DNA from: Haloferax sp046557615
GTDB taxonomy: Archaea > Halobacteriota > Halobacteria > Halobacteriales > Haloferacaceae
DNA: 64,000 nucleotides
Direction of reading: 5' to 3'
Assembly (NCBI RefSeq): GCF_046557615.1
Contig: NZ_JBKIII010000002.1
Location: 558,001-622,000, forward strand
Shown: positions 33,543-42,257 of the stretch, one piece after another
Layout: each line of letters starts with the position of its first letter
Numbering within the stretch: the stretch's first letter is position 1
Program-made: the position numbers and the translations under genes
The notes under the pieces: generated by a model
Told to the model about the DNA's origin: nothing
Databases searched by the model: none
What the model saw: the letters and a program-made list of their open reading frames with translations, nothing else

Positions 33543-36500
33543 ATGAGCGACGCTGAACTCTCTGCGGACGAACTCGTCCTCCCGATTAAACGCACAGACG
33601 GCGACACGCTCGCCGAGCGCATGACGGGCAACGCATACAACAATATTCTGCCCGCGCGCTACCTGCGCAAAGACGCAAACGGGGACCTCATCGAGACCCA
33701 GGAGGACCTCTTCCCCCGTGTTGCGAAGAACATCGCACTCGCCGAAGCCGTCTTCGAAGCCGAGAAACAGGGCCTCGAAATCACCGTCACGCCGGACCTC
33801 ATCAAGCCCGACCACCCACGCCGTGACGAACTCGCCGAGGAAGTCTTCGGTACGGGCGTCACCGCCGCCGACGACGCCGAAGCGGCCCTCTCCATCTACA
33901 ACGTCAACAAGTTCGCGTACGAGACGCTCGTACCCGAACTTCCCGACTCTGTCGCCGACGTCGTCGTCGAGAAGCGCGAGACGTTCGAAGAGATGATGAA
34001 CCAACTCTCCTTTATGCCCAACTCGCCGACCCTGATGAACGCTGGCGACGAACTCCAGCAACTCTCGGCGTGTTTCGTCGACTCTCCGGGCGACGACATC
34101 ACGGACATCCACCAGACCGCGAAGGAGGCCGCAGAGGTCTTCCAGTCCGGCGGTGGCATGGGCTATGCCTTCTGGAACCTCCGTCCCTATGGTGACGCAG
34201 TCGGTTCGACCGGCGGTATCGCCTCCGGCCCAATCACCTTCATGCGGACGTTCGACCAGATGTGTGAGACCATCGCACAGGGCGGTGCCCGACGCGGTGC
34301 CCAGATGGGCGTCATGCGCGTCTCGCACCCCGACGTCATCCAGTTCCTCCACGCGAAGAACAAGGACGTCTCGCTCGCACACACGCTTCGCCTGAACGAC
34401 CCGGACGACTTCACGCACACCAAGTTCGCCGACGCGCTCGACGAAGCGCGCGAACTCATCGACGAGGACGGACGCGTCCCCAAGCACCTCCGCAACGCCG
34501 TCGAAGGCCACCTCTCGAACTTCAACATCTCCGTCGGCGTCACCGACGACTTCATGGAGGCACTCTACAACGACGAAGAGTTCGTCTTCACCAACCCGCG
34601 CACGGAAGAACCGCACGTCGCCACGCCGCAGACCAAGGAAATTTACGACCTGTTCGGTCTCGGCCACCACGTCGAAGTCGGCGAAGTCCTCTCTGTACCT
34701 GCCGAGGAACTCTGGGAACAGATTATCGACGGTGCGTGGGAGAACGGCGAGCCTGGCGTCGTCTACCTCGAACGCGCGAACAAGGAACACTCCTTCGACG
34801 TCGAGAAGCACCCCGACCACCGCATCCTCGCGACCAACCCGTGTGGCGAGCAGCCACTCGAAGAGTACGAGGCGTGTAACCTCGGCCACATCAACCTCTC
34901 GACGCTCGTCGCGATGGACTCGCCCGACTGGCGCGTCTGGTACGACCAGCACGGCGACGAGTACGACGACATGTCGGCGGCCGTCGATGCCTTCCTCGAA
35001 GACGCAATCGACTGGTCGGAGTTCGACCACCGCATCGAGAACGGCACGCGCTTCCTCGAAAACGTCGTCACGATGTCGGACTTCCCCGTGAAGAAGATCG
35101 AGGAGAAGGTCCGCGAACTTCGTAAGATTGGCCTCGGCATCATGGGTCTCGCACAGCTCTACATCCAGCTCGGTGTCCGCTACGGTTCGGACGAAGGGAA
35201 CGAAATCGCCCAACAGCTGATGACCCACATCAACCACGAGTCGAAGTGGGCCTCCCACGAACTCGCCGAAGAGCGCGGTCCCTTCGACGCGTGGGAAGAC
35301 TCCAAGTACGCGAACCCGACCGAGTACCGCGACTGGTTCGAACACCACACCGGCGAGTCCGCCGACGACTGGGAAGACGGCTTCCCCATCCGCAACCACA
35401 ACACGACGACTATCGCGCCCACGGGAACCACCTCGATGGTCTCCAACACCACCGGTGGCTGTGAGCCGATTTACAACGTCGCCTACTACAAGAACGTCTC
35501 CGACGACGTGCAGGGCGACGAGATGCTCGTCGAGTTCGACGACTACTTCCTCCGCGCGCTGGAGGCCAACGACATCGACGTCGAGTCGGTCAAGCGCGAA
35601 GCCCAAGAGCAGATGGCGAACAACGAGTTCGACGGCGTCGATTCGCTCTCGTCGGTTCCGGACGCGATTTCCGAACTGTTCGTCGTCACCGCAGACCTGA
35701 CCGGTCTCGAACACGCGGGTGTCCAGTGCGCCCTCCAAGAGGGTGTTGACTCCGCTATCTCCAAGACCTGTAACTTCCCGAACTCGGCCTCGAAAGCCGA
35801 CATGGACGAGGTCTACCGCTACATCTACGACCACGGCGGCAAGGGCGTGACCGTCTACCGCGACGGCACCCGCTCGAAGCAGGTTCTCACGACCCGCGCC
35901 AAGAACGCCGAGTTCTCCGACGACGAAGAGGCCGCAGAGGCCATCGTCTCGCAGATTCGCGACGTCTTCGGCGACGTGTCGGCCTTCCTCGAATCCGAGG
36001 AAGTCGCCGACCTCATCGGTGGCGAACTCGAACTCGCCTTCGCCGACTCGCCCAGTGAGGTTGGCAAGAAGCGCCCACGCCCCGACGTGCTGTACGGCGT
36101 TACCCAGCGCATCGACACGGGCTACGGGAAGCTCTACGTCAACATCAACGAGGACGAGAACGGCGAACCGTTCGAACTGTTCGCCAACATCGGTAACTCC
36201 GGTGGCTTTACCGCCTCCTTCACCGAGGCGCTCGCCAAGACCATCTCCACGTCGCTCCGCTCCGGTGTGGACCCAGAGGAAATCGCCAACGAGCTGAAGG
36301 GCATTCGGAGCCCGAAGGTCGCCTGGGACAAAGGCGAGCAGATTAACTCCATCCCGGACGCCATCGGCACGGCCATGCGCCGCTACCTCGATAGCGACAT
36401 CGACAAGGGCTACCCGCGTCAGAAGAACCTGACCGAAGTCGAAGCCGAGGCCGCAGAGAGCCCGGAAGTCGAGGCTGACGAGGCCGCCGACGCCGACGCC

Positions 36501-36635
36501 GAGGACGACTCGGATGCAATCGCCGACCTGCTCGCGGCCGGTGAGAGCCCCGAATGTCCCGAGTGCGGTGCAATGGAACTCTACTACTCTGAAGGGTGTA
36601 AGACCTGCCAGAGCTGCGGTTGGTCCGAGTGCTAA
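33543..36635 (+). CDS. nrdJ: Adenosylcobalamin-dependent (class II) ribonucleoside-diphosphate reductase
   Basis: Makes deoxyribonucleotides using B12 as radical source, independent of oxygen. The 1030-residue protein has Cys177 in SACFVDSPGDD (redox pair), the radical-site Cys434 in NPCGEQPLEEYEACN, FGNSGGF-like and APTGTTSMVSNTTGG phosphate-binding motifs, and a C-terminal zinc-ribbon with six cysteines between 1005 and 1030 (CPEC, CKTC, CGWSEC) that should carry the reducing cysteines. An acidic Glu/Ala linker of about 45 residues precedes the ribbon. No intein is present, unlike in several other haloarchaeal copies. Probably controlled by its unusual leader. Confidence 0.95.
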   Translation: MSDAELSADELVLPIKRTDGDTLAERMTGNAYNNILPARYLRKDANGDLIETQEDLFPRVAKNIALAEAVFEAEKQGLEITVTPDLIKPDHPRRDELAEEVFGTGVTAADDAEAALSIYNVNKFAYETLVPELPDSVADVVVEKRETFEEMMNQLSFMPNSPTLMNAGDELQQLSACFVDSPGDDITDIHQTAKEAAEVFQSGGGMGYAFWNLRPYGDAVGSTGGIASGPITFMRTFDQMCETIAQGGARRGAQMGVMRVSHPDVIQFLHAKNKDVSLAHTLRLNDPDDFTHTKFADALDEARELIDEDGRVPKHLRNAVEGHLSNFNISVGVTDDFMEALYNDEEFVFTNPRTEEPHVATPQTKEIYDLFGLGHHVEVGEVLSVPAEELWEQIIDGAWENGEPGVVYLERANKEHSFDVEKHPDHRILATNPCGEQPLEEYEACNLGHINLSTLVAMDSPDWRVWYDQHGDEYDDMSAAVDAFLEDAIDWSEFDHRIENGTRFLENVVTMSDFPVKKIEEKVRELRKIGLGIMGLAQLYIQLGVRYGSDEGNEIAQQLMTHINHESKWASHELAEERGPFDAWEDSKYANPTEYRDWFEHHTGESADDWEDGFPIRNHNTTTIAPTGTTSMVSNTTGGCEPIYNVAYYKNVSDDVQGDEMLVEFDDYFLRALEANDIDVESVKREAQEQMANNEFDGVDSLSSVPDAISELFVVTADLTGLEHAGVQCALQEGVDSAISKTCNFPNSASKADMDEVYRYIYDHGGKGVTVYRDGTRSKQVLTTRAKNAEFSDDEEAAEAIVSQIRDVFGDVSAFLESEEVADLIGGELELAFADSPSEVGKKRPRPDVLYGVTQRIDTGYGKLYVNINEDENGEPFELFANIGNSGGFTASFTEALAKTISTSLRSGVDPEEIANELKGIRSPKVAWDKGEQINSIPDAIGTAMRRYLDSDIDKGYPRQKNLTEVEAEAAESPEVEADEAADADAEDDSDAIADLLAAGESPECPECGAMELYYSEGCKTCQSCGWSEC

Positions 36636-36659
36636 GCGCACGGGACTAACACCGTAGCG

Positions 36660-36690
36660 TTCTTCGGTTCTTTTCCGCTCTTTTCTCTCA
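36660..36690 (+). terminator. T-rich termination region after nrdJ
   Basis: Two T4 runs (36672-36675 and 36682-36685) in a pyrimidine-rich stretch starting about 25 bases after the nrdJ stop. Typical of archaeal terminators. Confidence 0.4.
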
Positions 36691-36780
36691 TCGATTGGTC
36701 GTCGAGCGACTCGGCAGTCAACACTCGTCGACTCGGTGTGAGAAGGTGAGACAGTTCTCGGAACGTGATTGACGTCGTCG

Positions 36781-37077
36781 TTATCGAAGTGTCACGTACG
36801 TCAGCGTAGCGAGCGCGACGAGTTGCAAGCCACGGAGAACGAGGACGGCTTGCTGGACGTGTGGGTCACCCGAGTAGAAACTCTGCATGGTGAAGAAGAA
36901 GTAGAGCGCGAAGGCGTTTTCGAGGAGCATTACCACTGCGAACGCGAGCAGACCGAGGACGAGTGCGGTCCGGAAGGTGCGGTAGTTTCGTATCCACACC
37001 ACACAGAGTGCGGCGAGAAAGACGATATTCACGCCCGAGAGGGCGCTTGCTGCCATGATTTGGGTTCCCATTGCCAT
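36781..37077 (-). CDS. Small three-helix membrane protein
   Basis: A 98-residue protein with three membrane helices (about 13-29, 37-62, 77-96) and no soluble domain. Proteins of this shape are commonly encoded just after a small winged-helix regulator in haloarchaea, as here: the regulator gene lies four bases upstream. I do not recognise a function. Confidence 0.75.
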   Translation of the reverse strand: MAMGTQIMAASALSGVNIVFLAALCVVWIRNYRTFRTALVLGLLAFAVVMLLENAFALYFFFTMQSFYSGDPHVQQAVLVLRGLQLVALATLTYVTLR

Positions 37078-37081
37078 CGTG

Positions 37082-37357
37082 TTACTCCAGTTGTTGTGCG
37101 ATTTTCTCGAACGTCTCTCGGTTGTACTCGAACTGGTCGGTCAGGAAGTACAACCGCCCGTACTTGTTGTCGCCGCCTTCGATGACGCCGTGTGATTCAA
37201 GCATGTCGAGGTGGTGCCTGACGGTCTTGTAGCCGACGTCAAGCTCTTCGGCGAGTCGATTCGCGTTCATCGGGTGGTCAGAGAGACATCGGATGATGCG
37301 AACGCGGTTCGCCCCGCCCCGTGTTGCCGTGAGTAAATACCAGAGGGCCTTTTCCAT
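37082..37357 (-). CDS. Winged-helix transcriptional regulator
   Basis: A 91-residue ArsR-like regulator. The helix-turn-helix runs MNANRLAEELDVGYKTVRHHLDMLESHGVI in pieces at about 30-60, followed by the wing GGDNKYGRLYFLTDQF. No metal-binding cysteines, so it is not a metal sensor of the classic type. The frame is open well upstream, but the conserved part starts at MEKALWYLL; a GTG about 24 codons earlier is possible. It is transcribed with the membrane protein gene four bases downstream, which is likely its partner or target. Confidence 0.85.
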   Translation of the reverse strand: MEKALWYLLTATRGGANRVRIIRCLSDHPMNANRLAEELDVGYKTVRHHLDMLESHGVIEGGDNKYGRLYFLTDQFEYNRETFEKIAQQLE

Positions 37358-37559
37358 CGACGCTTCTTGCTGCTGATTTGTCGGGGTGCGTAATATTCCC
37401 ACGGGTTCGTTGCTCGCTATCCGCTGAATCTCAGTCCTCGTCGCGTATGAGCGTTGTTCCACTTCACTTCCAAATCTGGGTAGAATCCGGCAAAATCGGC
37501 AGCAGACGGTGGGGAACGGCAGTAAACCATATGCCAATCGCGTCCTACGAACGACATGT

Positions 37560-37712
37560 ATGGAAGACGAGGCCGATGGCGACGCATGCACAATCGAAGT
37601 GACACAAGGCCGTCCGTGTCCCTTCTGTGGTGCATCGATGGACCATCGCCATTGCAAGTACGTGTGTCCCGAACACGGCGTCGTCTACGACTGTAGCGAC
37701 ACGTTCTGGTGA
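37560..37712 (+). CDS. HVO_2523-type small zinc-finger protein
   Basis: A 50-residue protein with CPFC (20-23), an HRHC and a CPEH segment giving a compact Cys/His zinc site (RPCPFCGASMDHRHC, KYVCPEHGVV). From memory this matches the short zinc-finger family named after Haloferax volcanii HVO_2523, which lies beside crtB (HVO_2524) there too. Function unknown. A longer frame starting at 37509 has no support. Confidence 0.75.
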   Translation: MEDEADGDACTIEVTQGRPCPFCGASMDHRHCKYVCPEHGVVYDCSDTFW

Positions 37713-37878
37713 GAATGTCTGACACGTTAGCACTGCGTGAGCGTAGTCTCATTGGCTATGGGTTTCCCGGTTGATTTCACGACGGCACGAAGTGTTATGT
37801 CGATTGCACCCCAAGAACTGAACACGAATCCGAGTACACTGTCGGCGCTGGACCGACAGGTCTCTCAGTAACGAAACG

Positions 37879-38898
37879 ATGGTAGATGAATCACAGGTCG
37901 AAGCCGGAAAAGAAATCCAACAGAAAACTGGCAAGACGTTCTACTTTGCGACGCGCCTCCTCCCACAGCGTGTTCGGCACGCGACGTACGTCTTGTACGC
38001 GTTCTTCCGGGTTGCCGACGAAGTTGTCGATGCAGCAGAGACTGCACCCCCAGAAGAACAGCGAGAACAACTCGAACGCCTCCGTGCGGAAGCACTGGGT
38101 GAAGTCGAGTCGGACGACTCTGTCTTGTCGGCGTTCGCCGAACTTCGGGAGCGCTACGGCATCGACCCTGACGACGTAAACGTCTTCATCGACGCGATGG
38201 AGGCCGATATCGAAAAGGCGCAATATGCGACCTACGAGGAACTCGAAGCCTACATGGACGGGTCTGCATCCGCCGTGGGGCGGATGATGACCTGTGTGAT
38301 GCGCCCGGCCGACCCCGAAGGTGCGCTCCCGCACGCGACGGCACTCGGACAGGCGTTTCAGATGACGAACTTCCTCCGCGACGTGGGCGAGGACGTCATC
38401 GAGCGCGACCGGGTGTACCTCCCGGAGACGACGCTCCAGCGCTACAACCTCACTCACGACGAGGTACTCGACCTCGAATTCGACTATCGGATGATGAACG
38501 TGATGCAGGACGAACTCCGCCGAACGGAGTCGCTCTACCGCAAGGGTGTCGCCGGTATCGAGTACCTCCCGGCGGACTGCCAGTTCCCGGTGTTGCTCTC
38601 GGCGATTCTCTACGCCGACCACCATCGGTCGATTCGCAAACTCGGCTACGACACGCTCTCGACGACGCCGGAACTGAGTTCCGCACGGAAAGTTGCCCTC
38701 CTCCTCAAAACTGGGGCTTACTGGGCCGTGTGGCGCGACCCGGTTGCGGTGTTCAAAGCCGTGAGTGTCGTCCCATATCCGGAAGACGAAGAGTTCGACG
38801 CGGAGGCTGGACCGGGTTCGACGCCCACCGCACGAATCCGGAGTCGTGGTCGGTTCGCTGGCTGGCGTCGTGCGTTGAGTCGGTGGGGCTGGGACTGA
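37879..38898 (+). CDS. crtB: Phytoene synthase
   Basis: Condenses two geranylgeranyl diphosphates to phytoene, first committed step to haloarchaeal red carotenoids. The 339-residue protein carries the first Asp-rich motif DEVVD at 47-51 and the second region DVGED at 168-172 with RDRVYLP after it, both magnesium-diphosphate sites. Further members of the route (lyeJ, cruF, crtD) follow on the opposite strand, while phytoene desaturase crtI is not in this window. The C-terminal 45 residues are less conserved. Confidence 0.95.
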   Translation: MVDESQVEAGKEIQQKTGKTFYFATRLLPQRVRHATYVLYAFFRVADEVVDAAETAPPEEQREQLERLRAEALGEVESDDSVLSAFAELRERYGIDPDDVNVFIDAMEADIEKAQYATYEELEAYMDGSASAVGRMMTCVMRPADPEGALPHATALGQAFQMTNFLRDVGEDVIERDRVYLPETTLQRYNLTHDEVLDLEFDYRMMNVMQDELRRTESLYRKGVAGIEYLPADCQFPVLLSAILYADHHRSIRKLGYDTLSTTPELSSARKVALLLKTGAYWAVWRDPVAVFKAVSVVPYPEDEEFDAEAGPGSTPTARIRSRGRFAGWRRALSRWGWD

Positions 38899-38933
38899 AC
38901 GTCAGGGCTGCCACAGAAGTCGTCCGTGGAACG

Positions 38934-39806
38934 CTAGGATTGCCACGGGAACCGCCGTGGAATCCGGAGGAGACGCGAGTCGAAGCGGTCTGTTTTGAGA
39001 AGTCCGATGCCGAAGAGTCCGGCTACGACGACGGGAACCCAGTTGCCGAACCACGCGTTGATACCGCCCCAGAGGATGACGAAACTCACCAAGTCGTCGA
39101 GCATGAACTCGGTCGAATCGAGGCGCGTGAGTAAGGCCGTCCGGTCGAACGCCCAGTCGAGTGCGAGAACAGCAATCGTCGCACTCACGACCCACCCGGC
39201 GTAGTTCGACAGGGGAACGCCGTAGAACAGGGTAGCACCTTCGCCGAGTCTGTAGTACTCCCAGAAGCCGAGTGCGACCGCACCGGGGTCGAGGACGACG
39301 TCCATCGCCAAGACGGTGAGGATGACGGCGACGAGTCGAACCACTGTATTCTGTGCGCGACTTCCGAGCAACAAGAGACACAGCAGGTAGGCGTTCATCA
39401 CGAGTGGGATGAAGAACACCGGCAAGCCGATGGGGACGCCCGCGACAGTCGGCCCGAGGTCGATGCCGTAGTAGAACCACCCGTAGGGCCAGCCAGTCGT
39501 GATACCGGTGTACTCGATGACGTAGGCGTAGGCGGTCAGTGCGCCGACGCCGACGACGGCCCGGCGGGTGAACAGTGGGAGAACGCCGACGATGAGCGGC
39601 GAGCGCATCACGACGGTTCCGAGGAGGATGAGAAACGCGTTGAACGCCAGTGGGTCCGGAAGCCACCCCATCGCGCTCGCGACGAGGAGGACCGCACCGT
39701 TCAACGGGAAGAACACGGAAATCGTAAAGCGATTCTCTCGAACGAGTCGGTCGAGTGCCGCTTCGGCGGCTCGACGCGTTCGAGGAAGTCGAAGTCCCTC
39801 AACCAT
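38934..39806 (-). CDS. cruF: Bisanhydrobacterioruberin hydratase
   Basis: A 290-residue membrane protein with about seven helices of the CruF family, which adds water to the terminal double bonds to give bacterioruberin, the main C50 pigment of haloarchaea. The neighbourhood lyeJ-crtD, with which it overlaps and shares its strand, is the cluster characterised in Haloarcula japonica. FYYGIDLGPTVAGVPIGLPV and the C-terminal NYAGWVV fit the family. Starts eight bases inside the end of lyeJ. Confidence 0.9.
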   Translation of the reverse strand: MVEGLRLPRTRRAAEAALDRLVRENRFTISVFFPLNGAVLLVASAMGWLPDPLAFNAFLILLGTVVMRSPLIVGVLPLFTRRAVVGVGALTAYAYVIEYTGITTGWPYGWFYYGIDLGPTVAGVPIGLPVFFIPLVMNAYLLCLLLLGSRAQNTVVRLVAVILTVLAMDVVLDPGAVALGFWEYYRLGEGATLFYGVPLSNYAGWVVSATIAVLALDWAFDRTALLTRLDSTEFMLDDLVSFVILWGGINAWFGNWVPVVVAGLFGIGLLKTDRFDSRLLRIPRRFPWQS

Positions 39807-40674
39807 ACACGATGCTCCAGAGTGCCCCGAAGGTGATGAGCATGCCGACGACGGTGTTCAGTGCGGGATACCACCAGTAGGCGTTCGAGACGTCGATGTC
39901 CGAACGAGCGATTCCAAGGACGACCAGCGGATACGCCGCGAGTAAGGCACCAAGGCGGATATCAACCGTCGCAAACGCGAGCGCGGCACCCGCCCACACC
40001 AGCGCGCAGTACCAGTACGTCCGGCGCTCACCGAGCATCGTCGCCGTCGTCTGAATCCCTGCGTCTCGGTCGGGTTCGATGTCGGGAATCGCCGAGAAGG
40101 TGTGCATCCCCATCGTCCAGAGCCACGCGCCGACGATAGCGAGCGCAGGGGGATTCACGCCTGCAATTGTCGCGTAGGCGGCCACACCCGGAAGGATGTA
40201 GAGACCGTTCGAAACCGAATCCAGAATCGGCGTCGTCTTGAATCGGAACGGCGGGGCACTGTACTCGATAGCGAGGAAGAAGTGGGCGACGAGCCACGGC
40301 CACGCGAGTTGCGGCGTGAGTACGAAGAGGCCGAGGCCGAGCAGGCCGCTTCCGACGACGAGTGCGAGGTTGAGTGGGTCACCACGCCAGCGCGCTTCCC
40401 GGTCGTCTTTCTTCGGATTGGCTTCGTCTACGTCTACGTCGAACACGTCGTTGACGCCGTAGAGAAAGACGTTCGCCGGGACGAGAAAGTACGCAAAGAG
40501 TGCGATGGCTTCGACCGAGAAGAGGTCCGAAATCGAGGTGGCGGCGGTGACGACGCCGACGATGACGGGACCGGCCAAGTAGAGCCAGAATCGAGGACGC
40601 GAGAGGACCAACAGGTAGGCGAGTCGGTCACGAAGGCCGCCGGTCGAAGTCGATGCCATCTCTGTCTCCGTCAT
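39799..40674 (-). CDS. lyeJ: Lycopene elongase/1,2-hydratase (UbiA-type prenyltransferase)
   Basis: A 291-residue UbiA-superfamily membrane prenyltransferase that adds C5 units to both ends of lycopene and hydrates them on the way to bacterioruberin. The metal site NDVFDVDVDEANPKKDD covers 75-91 with Asp76, Asp79, Asp81 and Asp83, then a second aspartate pair further on (IPDIEPDRDAGIQTT). It overlaps crtD by four bases at its start and cruF at its end, so the three are translated together. Confidence 0.92.
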   Translation of the reverse strand: MTETEMASTSTGGLRDRLAYLLVLSRPRFWLYLAGPVIVGVVTAATSISDLFSVEAIALFAYFLVPANVFLYGVNDVFDVDVDEANPKKDDREARWRGDPLNLALVVGSGLLGLGLFVLTPQLAWPWLVAHFFLAIEYSAPPFRFKTTPILDSVSNGLYILPGVAAYATIAGVNPPALAIVGAWLWTMGMHTFSAIPDIEPDRDAGIQTTATMLGERRTYWYCALVWAGAALAFATVDIRLGALLAAYPLVVLGIARSDIDVSNAYWWYPALNTVVGMLITFGALWSIVYG

Positions 40675-42173
40675 CGCGCGTCTTCAGCCATCTTCTCCGC
40701 CGTGAGTTGCCCGCTGATGAGGCACATCGGCACGCCGATTCCAGGAGTCGTGAACGACCCAGTGAAGTAGAGGCCATCGACCTTCTTTGAGGCGTGACCG
40801 GGCCGGAGCAGTGCGGTTTGGGTGAGCGTGTGGGCGAGGCCGAGCGCCGTCCCTTGCGTGCTGTTGTAGCGACTGGCGAAGTCGTTCACGCAGAAGGATT
40901 CTTCGAGGACGATACGGTCTCGTAAATCGACGCCGGTGTTCTCCGCGATGTCTGCGAGTACGAGGTCACGGTAGGACTCGCGGAGTTCTGGCGTGTCTTC
41001 GAGTCCTGCCGCGATAGGGACGAGGACGAACAGGTTGCTGTGGCCTTCGGGGGCGACACTGTCGTCGGTCTTCGAGGGAACACACAGGTAGTAGGCGGGG
41101 TCCTCTGGCCACGCGGGGTCGTCGAAAATCGTCTCGAAGTGGTCGTCCCACTCCGTGGGGAGGACGAGCGTGTGGTGGGCGAGTTCGTCCACGTCGCCTT
41201 CGACGCCGAGATAGAGGAGGTACGCCGAGGGCGCGTACGTACGCGATTCCCAATAGTCCTCGCTGTACTGGCGTTTGCGCTCGGGGAGGAGTTCCTGCTC
41301 GGTGTGGGCGTAGTCGGCGTCGCTCACGACCTGGTCACAGAGGAACTCGCGGCCGTCTTCGGTTCGGACAGCGAAGCCACCGCGGAGCCCCGAAATGTTC
41401 GTCACTGGTGAGTCGGTGTGGTATTCGACGCCCAACTCTTCGCCGAGTTCGACTATCGCTTCGACGACGCCAGCGAGTCCGCCGTCGGGGTAGTACACGC
41501 CCATGTTGAAATCGACGTGACTCATGAGGTTGTAGAGCGCCGGGGTGTTGTCCGGTGCGCCGCCGAGGAACACCAGCGTGTACTGCATGATTTGCTGGAG
41601 TTTGGGGTGGTCGAAGTAGTTCTCGACGTGGTCCTGCATCGACCCGATGAGCGACAGGCCCCACGAGTATCTGAGTACGTCGAGGTCGATGTAGTCGCGC
41701 AGATTTGGCCGGTCGGTGTAGACGAAATGCTCCATGCCAATCTCGTAGTTGCGCTTGGACTTTCGGAGGTAGTCGTCGAACTTGTCGGCCGCACCGGGTT
41801 CGTAGGACTCGAACACCTCTCTGTTTTTGTCGAGGTCGGGGACCATATCCACCTGGTCGCCGTCTTTGAAGAAGATGCGATAGTGTGGGTCGAGTCGCGT
41901 CAGCCCGTAGTAGTCGTCCGGAGACCTCCCGAAGTACTCGAAGAACTGCTCGAACACGTCGGGCATGAGGTACCACGACGGACCCATGTCGAACTTGAAG
42001 CCGTCGCGTTCGAGGGTGCTGGCACGGCCACCGAGTTGCTCGTTTTTCTCCAAGACGGTGACGTCGGCACCCGCATCGGCGAGATAACAGGCCGTCGAGA
42101 GGCCGCCAAACCCACCGCCGATGACGACGACCGATTCGCCTGACAGAGAGTCAAGGTCCGAGACAGAATTCAT
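40671..42173 (-). CDS. crtD: Carotenoid 3,4-desaturase (CrtI-like)
   Basis: A 500-residue FAD-dependent desaturase: VVVIGGGFGGLSTACYLADA near residues 14-33 is the FAD site and GGRAS follows, with the C-terminal family motif TPGIGVPMCLISG. Within the lyeJ-cruF cluster the family member acts on the dihydro-bisanhydro intermediate rather than phytoene, so I call it CrtD; a phytoene desaturase function is the alternative. TTTATG at 42199-42204 on the minus strand, about 26-31 bases before the start, makes a near-leaderless message. Confidence 0.9.
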   Translation of the reverse strand: MNSVSDLDSLSGESVVVIGGGFGGLSTACYLADAGADVTVLEKNEQLGGRASTLERDGFKFDMGPSWYLMPDVFEQFFEYFGRSPDDYYGLTRLDPHYRIFFKDGDQVDMVPDLDKNREVFESYEPGAADKFDDYLRKSKRNYEIGMEHFVYTDRPNLRDYIDLDVLRYSWGLSLIGSMQDHVENYFDHPKLQQIMQYTLVFLGGAPDNTPALYNLMSHVDFNMGVYYPDGGLAGVVEAIVELGEELGVEYHTDSPVTNISGLRGGFAVRTEDGREFLCDQVVSDADYAHTEQELLPERKRQYSEDYWESRTYAPSAYLLYLGVEGDVDELAHHTLVLPTEWDDHFETIFDDPAWPEDPAYYLCVPSKTDDSVAPEGHSNLFVLVPIAAGLEDTPELRESYRDLVLADIAENTGVDLRDRIVLEESFCVNDFASRYNSTQGTALGLAHTLTQTALLRPGHASKKVDGLYFTGSFTTPGIGVPMCLISGQLTAEKMAEDAR

Positions 42174-42197
42174 GCAAGAGTGTAAGAACGACGTTCA

Positions 42198-42204
42198 CAT
42201 AAAT
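42198..42204 (-). promoter_or_regulatory. TATA-box of crtD-lyeJ-cruF
   Basis: TTTATG on the minus strand, about 28 bases ahead of the crtD ATG at 42173. It implies transcription starting at or just before the start codon. Confidence 0.45.
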
Positions 42205-42257
42205 CGACTGACCAAAGCGGGGTTCCGAGTAGTATAGCTTTAGCACGGCCACTCCCA

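Noticed and set aside
33543..36635. An intein in nrdJ
   Set aside because: Length is normal at 1030 residues and NPCGEQ and other motifs run without interruption or splicing-type Cys/His-Asn blocks.
33486..36641. A 1051-codon open frame antisense to nrdJ
   Set aside because: It mirrors nrdJ almost end to end; the high-GC codon bias of the sense gene leaves the opposite frame free of stops. The translation has no family features.
37758..37871. A 37-codon frame just before crtB (MGFPVDFTTARSVMS start)
   Set aside because: No Shine-Dalgarno, no family, and its composition is not like its neighbours. It could be leader sequence; I leave it out as a gene.
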